The position numbers and the translations under genes were made by a program. The notes beneath the pieces are model-generated. The model did not search any database and was not told the DNA's origin. It was given only the letters and a program-made list of their open reading frames with translations. A DNA stretch of 61,353 nt, from NCBI GenBank assembly GCA_038750655.1, contig JBCDGZ010000026.1, positions 1-61,353 of the forward strand, read 5' to 3'. The first letter of the stretch is position 1. Every line of letters begins with the position of its first letter. Source of the DNA: JBCDGZ01 sp038750655 (GTDB lineage: Bacteria; Bacteroidota; Bacteroidia; Chitinophagales; Saprospiraceae). Below are positions 43,723-54,700 of this stretch, one piece after another.

Positions 43723-46700
43723 CTAATCGTCTTTGCGGACCTGACTAAAGGAAGGTGGGTTTTGGTTGCGGGTTTTGATGTGCTTCTTTTGTCGGAGAAA
43801 ATCTCGCCAGGCCGTGGCCCGTTTGGCACTGGAAAAAGTGTAGAAAGTCTGGTTCTCGTTGAGTTTTTGGTGAAAATCCAGGCGGGTACCAAATTTGATT
43901 TCCAATAGCTTGATGATGCCGTAGGTGAAATAGTCGCGCTTGCCCCCTGTGCGGCTAACGAAAGGCGTAATGATGTCGTATTGGAGAATATCGTAGATTT
44001 TCTGTAAGTCTAGTTGCCCTTTCTTATCCAAAAAATCTACTCCAAAGCCGCGCAGATAGTGGATGTAAAAATCCTTTTCGGAGAGGCTATCGTGCAGGGC
44101 AATTAACTCCTGCATCCGGCGGTTATCATCAAATTCGAAGAGGGGAATGCCAAAATCCTTGTGCAAAAAGGCCAGCGATTGTTCCGCTGTAGCACTGTTC
44201 ATCTGGTACAACAGTTCCACCACCGTCCCGATCTCGGCATAGCTAACACTGGCAATGATGGATTCCAGAATCTTCGCCCGCGAGCCTTCGTCCGCCGACA
44301 TATGAAAAGCCGCCATCAGCTTATCTTCCAGCTTACGACCGATGTTTTCGATCTGGGCGATGTGCAGATTGGTGGTCTGTTCTTCAAATTCACTGAGGTA
44401 ATCGCTCTCCTCAAGGTAGCTGTTCAAAATATCTTTGATGCGGTTGGCCGTAGCGATGGTGGCCTTCCCGCTGTTGATGTAATTGGTAAACCAGGGCGAG
44501 CGGAAGAGGTTGTTGTAAAAAGAACCTCGTTCAGTGTGAGAGAACTCCGCCGATTTGCGCTCCAAATAGGCCAGTATGGTTTCTACATGCTCCGTAGGAA
44601 TCTCAAAAAGCTTGGGAATATCATCCAACTCTTTATAGCTGAAAAAGAAGTCTTCGAAATACTGAAGGTCTTCCAGTGCATTGAGCTTGGGCTTGATGTT
44701 CAGCTTTCGGATGTCCTTAAACGGGCGCACCTTCGTCAATGCCTTCAGGCAAACCTCTTTATAATCCTCATTATAATGCGGCGATTCCGTGATCAAATTG
44801 ATGTCCTCAATGGCGATGGTAGGACTCATCAGGAGGGAATCCAGCTTCTCTTCGAAGAAAATTCTAATCCAATCCTTGTACTGCTTGCCATCGGCGGCCC
44901 ACTTGGCCTTCCATTTCTGGGTGGCGAAGGGCTTGCGCTCATCATCCGGTGCAAAGTGGTAATTGTAAATATCCTCTAAGGACGGGACAATCAAATCGCT
45001 GACGTAGATGATGACCCCTCGCCGCTGCGTGACAATGCGCTTGTCATCGGCCAAGCTGAACAGCAGCGGTACCAAGTCAATAGAAGGATGTAGGCGCAGG
45101 TAGTGGAAAAACTGCTTGACGGAGGCGATTTCCTCCGCCCCTTTGATCCCCTTGATGATCTTGCGCAGGTCGCCGGGCTGTGGCGGCGGCAAAATATTGA
45201 TGTCTCTCTTGGTAAAGCCATTGGGGTCGTCCAAAAAATTGCTGATGTCGATGTAGGCCATCGCCTCGTCCTCCTCCTCTTCGATAATGAGTCGGGAGAG
45301 CTGGTTGAGGATGCCTTCATCGGTTTCGATCTTACCCAGCTCCAAGAGCCGGCTTTGCATTTGTTTATCTTGCAGGTCAAATTTGACCAGATAATTATTG
45401 CAAGAGCCAAAAACACCGATGCCCTCGAAGATTTCGGCCTTTTTTAAGTAGAGCAATAACTCCGTATCGCTGTTGACAATCTGCTCCCAATGCGCCGAAT
45501 AGAAGCGGTCCAGAATGCGCCCCACTGAGAAGACAAAAGTAGCCTTGCCCTCGTAGATGCAACTAAGGTATTCCAGCGCCGTCACATCGCTCAGGCTCAT
45601 CTCCGCAATCATCTGATTCTCTAGTTGATAGCGCTGGCTGAGCGAGGAGGTGTGCAGCAGTTGATCTACTACGGGCTGCAACTTTGGTGAAATCTTATAG
45701 GAAAAACCGTTTTTTCGACAATAATCCGTGAGCTGCGCCAGCTGTTCGAGATATTGATGTTTGAAGGAGGGCAGATTGCGATTATAAGTGCGCAGCAATT
45801 GCCGGTATTTCTCCGCCAGCTCGCTGACCTCTATCGGGTCTCCTTCGGTTAGCTTAAGGAAGGATTGTAGGGCCACAGAATCGTTCTTGGAGTTCAGACG
45901 GCGGAAAAGCTTTTCGTAGTTCTGAGAAATTTCTTCGGCAGTATATTTATTGGTGTAATAAGCATTGTGAGGGTCCCACTCGTAGTCGCGATAGTGCTTC
46001 GCCCAGTAGATCAAACAGTTGAGTCGCAGGGTCTCCTCATCCCCGGCCTGATAATCATAGGTCAGTTCGCCTGCTGCATTGTAGAGGCCGATGTCCAGTC
46101 GGGTCATTTCTTGTAGCCGCTTCAGGTATTGATTGACCATGCGGGGATCGCTGTGCCAGTACTTATAGATTTGGGTAGAGAGGTAGAACAGGGAGCGGGC
46201 GTGGTAGGTTTCTGTCAGATCGCGCAGGGCGTTGTGCTGTAGCCAGGGGTAATTGTAGGACAGGTTGAGCACCTTGCCGAAGTAATCAACGGCAAATTCG
46301 AAGAAGCTCATGCGGAAGCTAAAGTGTTGCTCGTAGCCGTAGGCCTGCATGGTTTCCAATGTACCCAGCGAGTCGATGTAGTGCAGGTAGCGCTGTTCGA
46401 GCTGTTCGGCATTCCCTGGCTTAGGAAGTTTAATATTGGTGACTTTGGCCAGTAGGGGAGCGGCCTGCTCGGCGCTGATCAGCTTATTGTGAAGCAATTG
46501 GAGCAGGGCTTGTGTACTTTCGAGGTACGGATAGTTGGTCAGGGCCTCGGCGATGATATAGTCCATGCGGCCCCTGGCTTTGGGGCGTATTTTTTTAAAT
46601 TGTTTATTAGCCAACAGCTCTAGCATATACTGGTGGCCCTCGTAGCGTTCCAAGAGCGCAATTTTTTTGAGCACCTTGCTCAATTCCTTAGGCTGGTTAT

Positions 46701-47142
46701 TGCCCAATAGCTTATTGGCTTGTTGAATGTGGCTACGCAGTTGCAGTTGCTTGTCTTTGCTCTGGGCTTCCAGCTGCCGACTTTTGTATTTGACCTCCCA
46801 TTTTTCGAGAGAAGTCAGGAAAAAAGTATTGAGCAGTTCGGAGTAGCTGAGCTGCTCGGCGTTGTTGTAATAAAATTGGAGAAAATCCTGGCTTTTATAA
46901 GGCTTATTGAGGTCAAAGTCAGTGGGATTGAGCAGAATATTGTTGCGGAGCAATTGGCGGGCCTGCTGCCCGACCTTTGGATGATCCACCAAACTGCCGA
47001 GGTCGCGCAGCGATTTTTTCGTCCCTGCCTTGATGCTGACTTCCAATTGTTTGAGCAGACCCATGTAGTCGGTACTCGGCTGAGCGAATACAGGCTTGGT
47101 GAGAAGTAGCGATAATATGATCATCGGGATAGTGATTCTCAT
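43723..47142 (-). CDS. large secreted protein of unknown function
   Basis: A 1139-residue protein. A signal peptide (MRITIPMIILSLLLTKPVFA) is followed by a largely alpha-helical, Leu/Glu/Lys/Tyr-rich body with no repeated motif that I can align, no obvious transmembrane segment beyond the signal and no T9SS sorting tail. I do not recognise a family. Helix density (ALLQLLHNKLISAEQAAPLL, TEHVETILAYLERKSAEF) suggests an alpha-solenoid, periplasmic or surface-associated. The minus-strand neighbour upstream (Asp-box protein) is 116 bases away. Base composition is like its neighbours. Confidence 0.75.
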   Translation of the reverse strand: MRITIPMIILSLLLTKPVFAQPSTDYMGLLKQLEVSIKAGTKKSLRDLGSLVDHPKVGQQARQLLRNNILLNPTDFDLNKPYKSQDFLQFYYNNAEQLSYSELLNTFFLTSLEKWEVKYKSRQLEAQSKDKQLQLRSHIQQANKLLGNNQPKELSKVLKKIALLERYEGHQYMLELLANKQFKKIRPKARGRMDYIIAEALTNYPYLESTQALLQLLHNKLISAEQAAPLLAKVTNIKLPKPGNAEQLEQRYLHYIDSLGTLETMQAYGYEQHFSFRMSFFEFAVDYFGKVLNLSYNYPWLQHNALRDLTETYHARSLFYLSTQIYKYWHSDPRMVNQYLKRLQEMTRLDIGLYNAAGELTYDYQAGDEETLRLNCLIYWAKHYRDYEWDPHNAYYTNKYTAEEISQNYEKLFRRLNSKNDSVALQSFLKLTEGDPIEVSELAEKYRQLLRTYNRNLPSFKHQYLEQLAQLTDYCRKNGFSYKISPKLQPVVDQLLHTSSLSQRYQLENQMIAEMSLSDVTALEYLSCIYEGKATFVFSVGRILDRFYSAHWEQIVNSDTELLLYLKKAEIFEGIGVFGSCNNYLVKFDLQDKQMQSRLLELGKIETDEGILNQLSRLIIEEEEDEAMAYIDISNFLDDPNGFTKRDINILPPPQPGDLRKIIKGIKGAEEIASVKQFFHYLRLHPSIDLVPLLFSLADDKRIVTQRRGVIIYVSDLIVPSLEDIYNYHFAPDDERKPFATQKWKAKWAADGKQYKDWIRIFFEEKLDSLLMSPTIAIEDINLITESPHYNEDYKEVCLKALTKVRPFKDIRKLNIKPKLNALEDLQYFEDFFFSYKELDDIPKLFEIPTEHVETILAYLERKSAEFSHTERGSFYNNLFRSPWFTNYINSGKATIATANRIKDILNSYLEESDYLSEFEEQTTNLHIAQIENIGRKLEDKLMAAFHMSADEGSRAKILESIIASVSYAEIGTVVELLYQMNSATAEQSLAFLHKDFGIPLFEFDDNRRMQELIALHDSLSEKDFYIHYLRGFGVDFLDKKGQLDLQKIYDILQYDIITPFVSRTGGKRDYFTYGIIKLLEIKFGTRLDFHQKLNENQTFYTFSSAKRATAWRDFLRQKKHIKTRNQNPPSFSQVRKDD

Positions 47143-47258
47143 ATAAGGGGACTATGCGGTATTTGGGTTCAAGGATCGCTTCAATGAGCTTATACATATA
47201 CAGAAATACAATAACTACACCGTTTTTGCAAAATAGGCGATTCTAGGGCCTCAAGGGC

Positions 47259-48311
47259 TTATTCTTCCAATTTTATATCATCTGTGAAGTACAGCTCCTT
47301 TTGATTGGCCAGATAGTACTTGTCGAAGAAGAAGCGGATGTTGTTATAGGCCGATACGTCGTCGACGAAATCCTGATTCAGTCTGACTTTACGGGTACTC
47401 AGCAGGTCTTCGTCGGCCATTTGGAAGGGAAAGCCGGTGAAGGGCTGAGAAAAAACATTATTGTTGGCCACCTCCACAAATTGCAGCTCCGTGCGGTTCT
47501 CCTCGTCCCATTCTCGCCAGCTCAGCCCACTGTCGGAGGAGGTAAAAAGCTGGGCGGCGCTGCTGGTAACAAACAGGCTGTCTTCGTAGCTGAAAAAGTC
47601 CAGCATCCACTGTTGGAAAATCTTGGTGACCGACCCGTCCGGCCCCACCCGAAAGGCCCCATTGAGCGAAGTCACATAGTAATGTCCATCCACAAAGCGC
47701 GTATTGCTGATGCTATTGGGGTCATTCTGTAGGTCCGTCACATCGATATTGGCCCGAAGGCTGACATTGAGAATTTCGGAATTATTGCTGTTGAGTTCAA
47801 TGTCAAAGAGCAGTAGGGTGTAAATATCTTTGCTCGAATTAGAGGCCGGAAGTAGCATTTGGGTGCCTACATCGTTGAAGGCGGCGGTATAGCGGCCGCT
47901 GGTTTCGGGAAAGAGCTGATCGCCGGTTTCGGCCTCTAGTTGCTCAAAGCTATAGTTGTAGACCTGCCCGGGGATTTTAGCCAGGTGGAATTCAATAATT
48001 TGATCGCTCTGGCCCTGACGCGTAACGCGGGTGAAGACATTATCAGAGAGCTGCGGCCGGCCGAAGAAGCGGAAGGGCAGGGTCAACTTCCGACGCTCGA
48101 TAATGTTGTTATTGTTGTCGAGGCGGATAAATTCATCATCAGTGATCACATAAAATTCAGTTGGGCTAGCGTGCATATTGCGGATCGGAGTGATGGTCGC
48201 ATCTTCGAAGGCCAGCTTCCAGGGGTCGGGAATTTCGTCTTCTGGTTTGATCAGGCAGGCGCTTTGGCCCACCAGCAAGGCAAACAGTAGAACCGCGAGG
48301 ATACGTTGCAT
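47259..48311 (-). CDS. Asp-box/beta-propeller surface protein, possible lipoprotein
   Basis: A 350-residue protein. The start MQRILAVLLFALLVGQSACL at 48311 gives a clear export signal; the Cys after QSA may be lipidated, although the -3 Gln is atypical for a lipobox. An Asp-box (SSDSGLSWREW) and beta-rich repeats indicate a BNR/sialidase-like or photosystem-stability-factor-like propeller. No catalytic residues of a sialidase are apparent. The longer in-frame start at 48422 would bury the signal peptide and is rejected. Confidence 0.7.
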   Translation of the reverse strand: MQRILAVLLFALLVGQSACLIKPEDEIPDPWKLAFEDATITPIRNMHASPTEFYVITDDEFIRLDNNNNIIERRKLTLPFRFFGRPQLSDNVFTRVTRQGQSDQIIEFHLAKIPGQVYNYSFEQLEAETGDQLFPETSGRYTAAFNDVGTQMLLPASNSSKDIYTLLLFDIELNSNNSEILNVSLRANIDVTDLQNDPNSISNTRFVDGHYYVTSLNGAFRVGPDGSVTKIFQQWMLDFFSYEDSLFVTSSAAQLFTSSDSGLSWREWDEENRTELQFVEVANNNVFSQPFTGFPFQMADEDLLSTRKVRLNQDFVDDVSAYNNIRFFFDKYYLANQKELYFTDDIKLEE

Positions 48312-48740
48312 GGCGATCTGGATTTTGTGTAGTTCTAATAAGAAGGCGAAACAAAGTTCGGTATTTCTCCCCAATATTGCCAAAAACATACCGGTTTTGG
48401 CGACTGATCTGTAAATGATCAATTGTCAAATTCTGTCATTTCCAACCATTTTACAAGATACATTTAAAGCAAAAGCATATTTAAATTAAAAATTTTGAGG
48501 AAAATGTGTATTTTGCGCTTCGCAGCCACAAGTTTTAATTAGAAAAAAGCGTCTAACGCAAAGCTGCGCATAACTTTCCGTTTCAATTTCATATCGACCG
48601 TTTCGTACTGATAAGGCATTTCTCAAAGCATTTGCTAAATTCCTGACAGGAAGCTCAACTTGCTGACCTGAATGGTAATTATGGCTTGGGTATTAACTAT
48701 TTTTGAAACCTGAATTACTGACCTAAATAACTTAAACCGT
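48312..48740. other. divergent intergenic region upstream of the PKD metalloprotease
   Basis: A 429-base AT-rich region between divergent genes. Apart from the TATTTTTG box at 48698 I see no gene, RNA or strong hairpin in it. Confidence 0.5.
48698..48705 (+). promoter_or_regulatory. promoter -7 box for the PKD metalloprotease gene
   Basis: TATTTTTG matches TAnnTTTG exactly, 35 bases before the ATG at 48741. No clear -33 element was found. Confidence 0.5.
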
Positions 48741-51700
48741 ATGATCTTTAGAATCAAACTTACTTTTTGTGTTCTGTGTTTAACGGTGTCGCTTTGGGCA
48801 CAACAAGAAGGGGTCTTTCGGGGCGTAAAGCTCAACTACCCTACGCACAGTGAACTGGAACGCCAGTTTACGGACTATCAGGTGTATCGTATCAACGCAG
48901 ATGCCTTGAATAATTATGTCAAAGATGATCGAGAACGCGCCGATAAAGTGCTGAGTATGCAACTTGGTGAAGAGTATGAGTGGAATATCTATCTCTCTCC
49001 ATACGATATGCGCGCTGCGGACTTCCGCATCACCGAAATGACGGAGCAAGGGCCTCGAACGTACACTCAAACGGAAAATAAAACTTTCAGAGGCTACCTG
49101 CTTTCGGATGCCGAAAGCAAAGTTACCCTGACGCTGGATAAGGACTTTATTTATGGAATGGTGAAAAAAGGAAACGAACTATTCTTTATCGAACCACTGA
49201 GCGGCATCATCGGTAGTGGTGGGGATCCCTCACTTTTTATTGTTTATAATGCCAAAGACGTTATTCCTGATAAAAATGCCAAATGTGGCTACACCGACAT
49301 GCTCAAATATAAGGGGCAAATGGATCACGGTGCCTCGGATGAACAAGGCGATGAAGGGGAGCTGCAAGTCGGCTCTCGAATGGGATGTAGAGAGGTAGAA
49401 ATGGCCGTAGCTGCCGATTTTTCGATGTTTACCAAGTACGGTAGCACAACGGCCACGCAAAACCACATCTTCGGAGTAATGTCCAATGTACAGCTCAACT
49501 ACGATAATGAATTCAATGATCAAATCGTATTCTTGATTGTTGAAGTCTTTGTTTCTTCCTGTATAACTTGCGACCCCTGGACCACCTCTAATGGCGCAGG
49601 AACCGTCCTAAACAGCTTCACCAACTGGGGCGAAAGCGGCGGATTCAGCACCACCTACGATATTGCCCAGTTTTGGACCAACCGTAACTTTAGCGGGAGT
49701 ACCATCGGTATTGCTTGGCTATCTGCGGTCTGTACCTCCAATCGCTACCATGCCATACAGGACTTTTCTACTAATGCCAACCTGATGCGCGTACTGGTTG
49801 CCCACGAAATTGGCCATAATTTCGCCGCTCGTCACGATGCTAGTGGTGCCCCTTTCATTATGGCCCCCTCGGTCAATACCTCCAATTCCTGGTCGACGGC
49901 CTCGCAAAATTCGATTAACAACCACGTGGCCTCCCGGTCTTGCCTAAGCAGTTGTAATATTATACAGCCGCCAGTGGCCGACTTTATCTCCGATGCCACC
50001 AGCGGCTGTGCCCCGCTGATCGTTAGCTTCTTTGATCAGTCTACCAACAACCCCGATTCTTGGCAGTGGACCTTCCCCGGCGGTATTCCGGCGGTTTCTA
50101 CTTCCCAAAACCCTAATGTGACCTACACCACCCCCGGGATTTACGATGTGACGCTGACCGCCTCCAACAGCGCGGGGGGCAATACCATCACCCGCACGGG
50201 CTATATCTTCGTAGACGGCCCGCCGTTCGCCGCTTTTACCACCTCCATCCTGCTGAACAACGTAGTCTTCACCAACCTGTCCACCAATGCCGATAGCTAT
50301 CTGTGGGACTTTGGTGATGGCAACTTTAGTACAGAAATTAGTCCGGAGTATAACTATGCACAGGACGGCTTTTATAATATTACCTTGACGGCCTTCAATG
50401 ACTGTGGATCGACCACAACAACGACGGTTATCCAAATCGTTACAGAACCCTTTGCCAGCTTCCGGGCCGACATCACTGAGGGCTGTGATTCGCTAACGGT
50501 CCAGTTCATCGATCAATCTACCTTGAATGTAACCGACTGGCAGTGGACCTTCCCGGGCGGTACGCCGGATACTTCGATTATGCAGAATCCGACGGTGACT
50601 TATACCACTCCGGGTACCTACAGTGTTACGCTGGTGGTTTCTAATTTGGCGGGCAGCAATGCAGTCACTCGAACCGATTACATCACCATCGGAGGCAGCC
50701 CCACTGCCGGCTTTGACTTTACCATCAATGGTACGATGGTCGACTTCATCGATCAAAGCATTGCGGCGAATAGCCTATTGTGGGACTTCGGAGACGGCAA
50801 CACCAGCACGGAAACCAATCCGACCCATATTTATGCCAGTGGAGGAACTTACACCGTTGCACAAATCGCTTTCGGCGACAGCCTCTGCCCCCCCGATACC
50901 CTACTGCAAACCATTGACCTGAATGTCATGCCTACCGCCGCCTTCAGTGCCGACACCACCGAAGGCTGCGCCACCCACACCGTCAACTTTGTCGATGAGT
51001 CAACCGGCGGAGTGACCAGCTGGGAGTGGCGGTTCCCCGGCGGTACGCCGGCCGGCTCCAATGAGCAATTCCCAATCGTAGAATACCGAAACCCCGGGCA
51101 GTTCGATGTTACGCTGATTGTCGGAAACGCCCTTGGTACGGATACTTTACTGATCGAAAAATATATTACGGTGGATACCGTCCCTAATGCTAACTTCGAC
51201 TTTGAAATCGGTAGTGACCTTGTGACTGTACAATTCTCTGATTCTAGCTCCTTCGCCGATAGCCTTTTCTGGGACTTTGGCGACGGGGCCATGAGCCGCG
51301 ATACGAACCCCGAACACACCTATGCCAACGATGGGGTTTACACTGTTCAGTTGATTGTGAAGAATGAATGTGGAGCGGATACCAGCGAGCAAGATGTGAC
51401 GATTGTGACGCTGCCAGATGCTGGATTTACCTTTTCGGCGGACGGTGACTGTGCGCCGGTAACGGTAACCTTTACCGATGGTTCTAGTGCGAATACGACG
51501 GGCTGGCAGTGGAGCTTCCCGGGCGGTACGCCGGCTAGTTCTACGGATCAGAATCCGACGGTGGTGTACAATTCGGCGGGCAGTTTTGATGTGACCTTGA
51601 TTGTCAGCAATGCTGCGGGGAACGATACGATGGAGGTAGTAGGGGGAATTGCAGTGGCAACGACGCCTACGGCCAGCTTTACCAGTAGCGCCAATGGCAG

Positions 51701-54700
51701 AACGGTCGATTTTACCAATACTTCTAGTAATGCGGTCGGCTTCCTCTGGGACTTCGGCGACGGTAATGGCAGTGCTGATACGAATCCTACCCATACTTAC
51801 GCTGCCGATGGCAGCTACACGGTGACCCTTACGGCGACCAATGCTTGTGGGTCGGTGACTGCCACTGCGACCATTACAGTTTCGACGATGCCTATGGCAG
51901 GCTTTAGTGCCAATGTGCAGAGTGGCTGTGCGCCTTTGACGGTGCAGTTTACGGACCAGTCGAGTGCAAATACGACGGGCTGGCAGTGGAGCTTCCCGGG
52001 CGGTACGCCTTCTAGCTCTACGGACCAAAATCCAGTGGTGATCTACAATAACGCCGGCAACTATGATGTAACGCTGGTGGTCAGCAACGCCTCGGGTTCC
52101 GATCAGGTGAGTGAAACCAATTATATCAATGTAGAAACAACGCCTACGGCCAGCTTCACCAGCAGTGCCAATGGCAGAACCGTCGATTTTACCAATACTT
52201 CCAGCAATGCGGACAGCTACAGTTGGGACTTTGGTGATGGCAATAGTAGTACGGATACGAATCCTACGCATACCTATGCTACCGACGGCAGCTATACGGT
52301 GACCCTTACGGCGACTAATGCTTGTGGGTCGGTGAGCGTTTCTGAGACCCTTACGGTTATCACTCCGCCTACAGGAGCCTTTAGTGCGAATGTGCAGAGT
52401 GGTTGTGCGCCATTGACGGTGCAGTTTACGGATCAGTCGAGCGCCAATACGACGGGCTGGCAGTGGAGCTTCCCGGGCGGTACGCCTTCCAGCTCTACGG
52501 ACCAAAATCCAGTGGTGGTGTATAATAACGCTGGCGACTTTGATGTGACGCTGGTGGTCAGTAATGCTGCGGGTTCCGATCAGGTAGTACAGAGTAATTA
52601 TATTAATGTAGAGACCACCCCTAATGCTTCCTTTATCGCACAGCCCAATATCCGCGATGTTTCCTTTACCAATACTTCTACCAATGCGGACAGCTACAGC
52701 TGGGACTTCGGCGATGGTAACGGCAGCACGGATGTCAATCCTAACCATACTTATGCCGCTGATGGTACCTACACGGTGACCTTATCTGCAACTAATGGCT
52801 GTGGAACAGTGATGGTTTCCCAATCGGTGGTCATCTCAACTGCTCCGAATGCTAACTTCAGCTCGAATGTACAGACCGGCTGTGCTCCGCTAACGGTGCA
52901 GTTCAATGATCTTTCCAGCCCTAATACAACGGGTTGGCAGTGGAGTTTCCCCGGCGGTACACCGGCTACTTCAACAGCACAGAATCCAACAGTAACTTAT
53001 AATTCGCCTGGTTCTTACGATGTCATTTTGGAAGTGAGCAATGCTTCAGGAACGGATCGTTTAGAGCGTCAGACATATATTGTGGTCAATACCGTTCCCA
53101 TAGCGGGCTTTAGCTCCACCGTCAATGGTGTCGATGCCAATTTTACCAATACCTCCACTAATGCGACCAGCTTTAGTTGGGATTTTGGGGATGGCAATAG
53201 CAGTTTGGAGACTAATCCTTCTCATACCTACGCGGGCGATGGTACCTACACCGTCACCCTGACGGCTACCAATGAATGTGGCTCCGTCCAAACTAGTCAA
53301 TCCGTTGTAGTGGTGACTCCACCGACCAGTAACTTTATCGCTACTACCCGATTTGGCTGTGCTCCTTTCACTACGCAGTTCAACAGCACGGCCAGTGCGA
53401 ATACGACGAGCTGGAATTGGAGCTTCCCCGGCGGTACACCTTCGACCTCTACCGATGAAAATCCTGTAGTTACTTACGCCAACCCTGGGACTTACACGGT
53501 AAGCCTGCAAGTCAGCAATGCCGCAGGTAGTGACCTGGAGGAAAAGATCGACTATATTACGGTTATTACGAATCCAGTGGCGGGTTTTGACTTCAATGTA
53601 AACGGTGTAAATGTTGATTTCACCAATACCTCCACTAATGCGACCAGCTTTAGTTGGGATTTTGGGGATGGTAATAGCAGTTTAGAAACTAATCCTTCCC
53701 ATACCTACGCAGGCGACGGTACTTATACAGTTACATTGACCGCCCTCAACGAGTGTGGCTCAACCGAGATTAGCCAAACGGTGGTTATTGTTACTCCGCC
53801 TGATGCAGGATTTACAGTAAGTGGAAATGAGGGCTGTGCGCCATTGACGGTACAGTTTACCGATCAATCCAGTGCCAATACGACGGGCTGGCAGTGGAGC
53901 TTCCCCGGCGGTACGCCTTCGACTTCTACCGATCAAAATCCAACGGTTGTTTACTCTACTCCCGGCACCTATAGTGTGACCCTCGAAGTCAGTAATGCTG
54001 CTGGAACTGATGTAGTTACCCAAACGGACATCATCGTTGTTGGAGATGGACCGACGGCGAGTTTCACCACTCAGCTGTCTGGTGCGAACGCCGATTTCAC
54101 TAATACTTCCACTAATGCGACCAGCTTCAGTTGGGATTTTGGGGATGGCAATGGCAGTACAGACGTCAATCCTTCACACACCTACGCCGGAGACGGTACT
54201 TACACGGTAGTGCTGACGGCCACGAACGAATGTGGATCAATGATGAGTACTCAGATGATCACGATCATCACGCCTCCAACTGGCGGATTTAGTGCGAATG
54301 TACAGAGTGGTTGTGCGCCATTGACGGTCCAATTCAGTGATCAATCCAGTGCGAATACAACGGCTTGGAGTTGGAGCTTCCCCGGTGGTTCTCCTGCTAC
54401 CTCTACTGACCAGAATCCACTAGTGATTTACGATACACCAGGTACTTATAATGTCACTTTAACGGTGTCTAATGCTGCGGGTACGGATGAGGTTGTTCAA
54501 AATGGCTTCATCGTTGTGGAATCTGTTCCGACTGCAGATTTCAGCAGTATGAACTTTGGTTCTACCGTCAATTTTACCAATACTTCTACTAATGCCGATA
54601 GCTATGTCTGGGATTTTGGGGATGGAAATACTAGCACCGATGTCAACCCCTCTCATACTTATGCCAGCGATGGCACTTATACCGTCACTTTAACGGCAAC

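Noticed and set aside
51147..52748. A 533-residue minus-strand open frame with internal repeats
   Set aside because: It is the antisense shadow of the PKD repeats; its repeats simply mirror the coding repeats on the + strand. The same holds for other long minus-strand frames between 49.9 and 56.7 kb.
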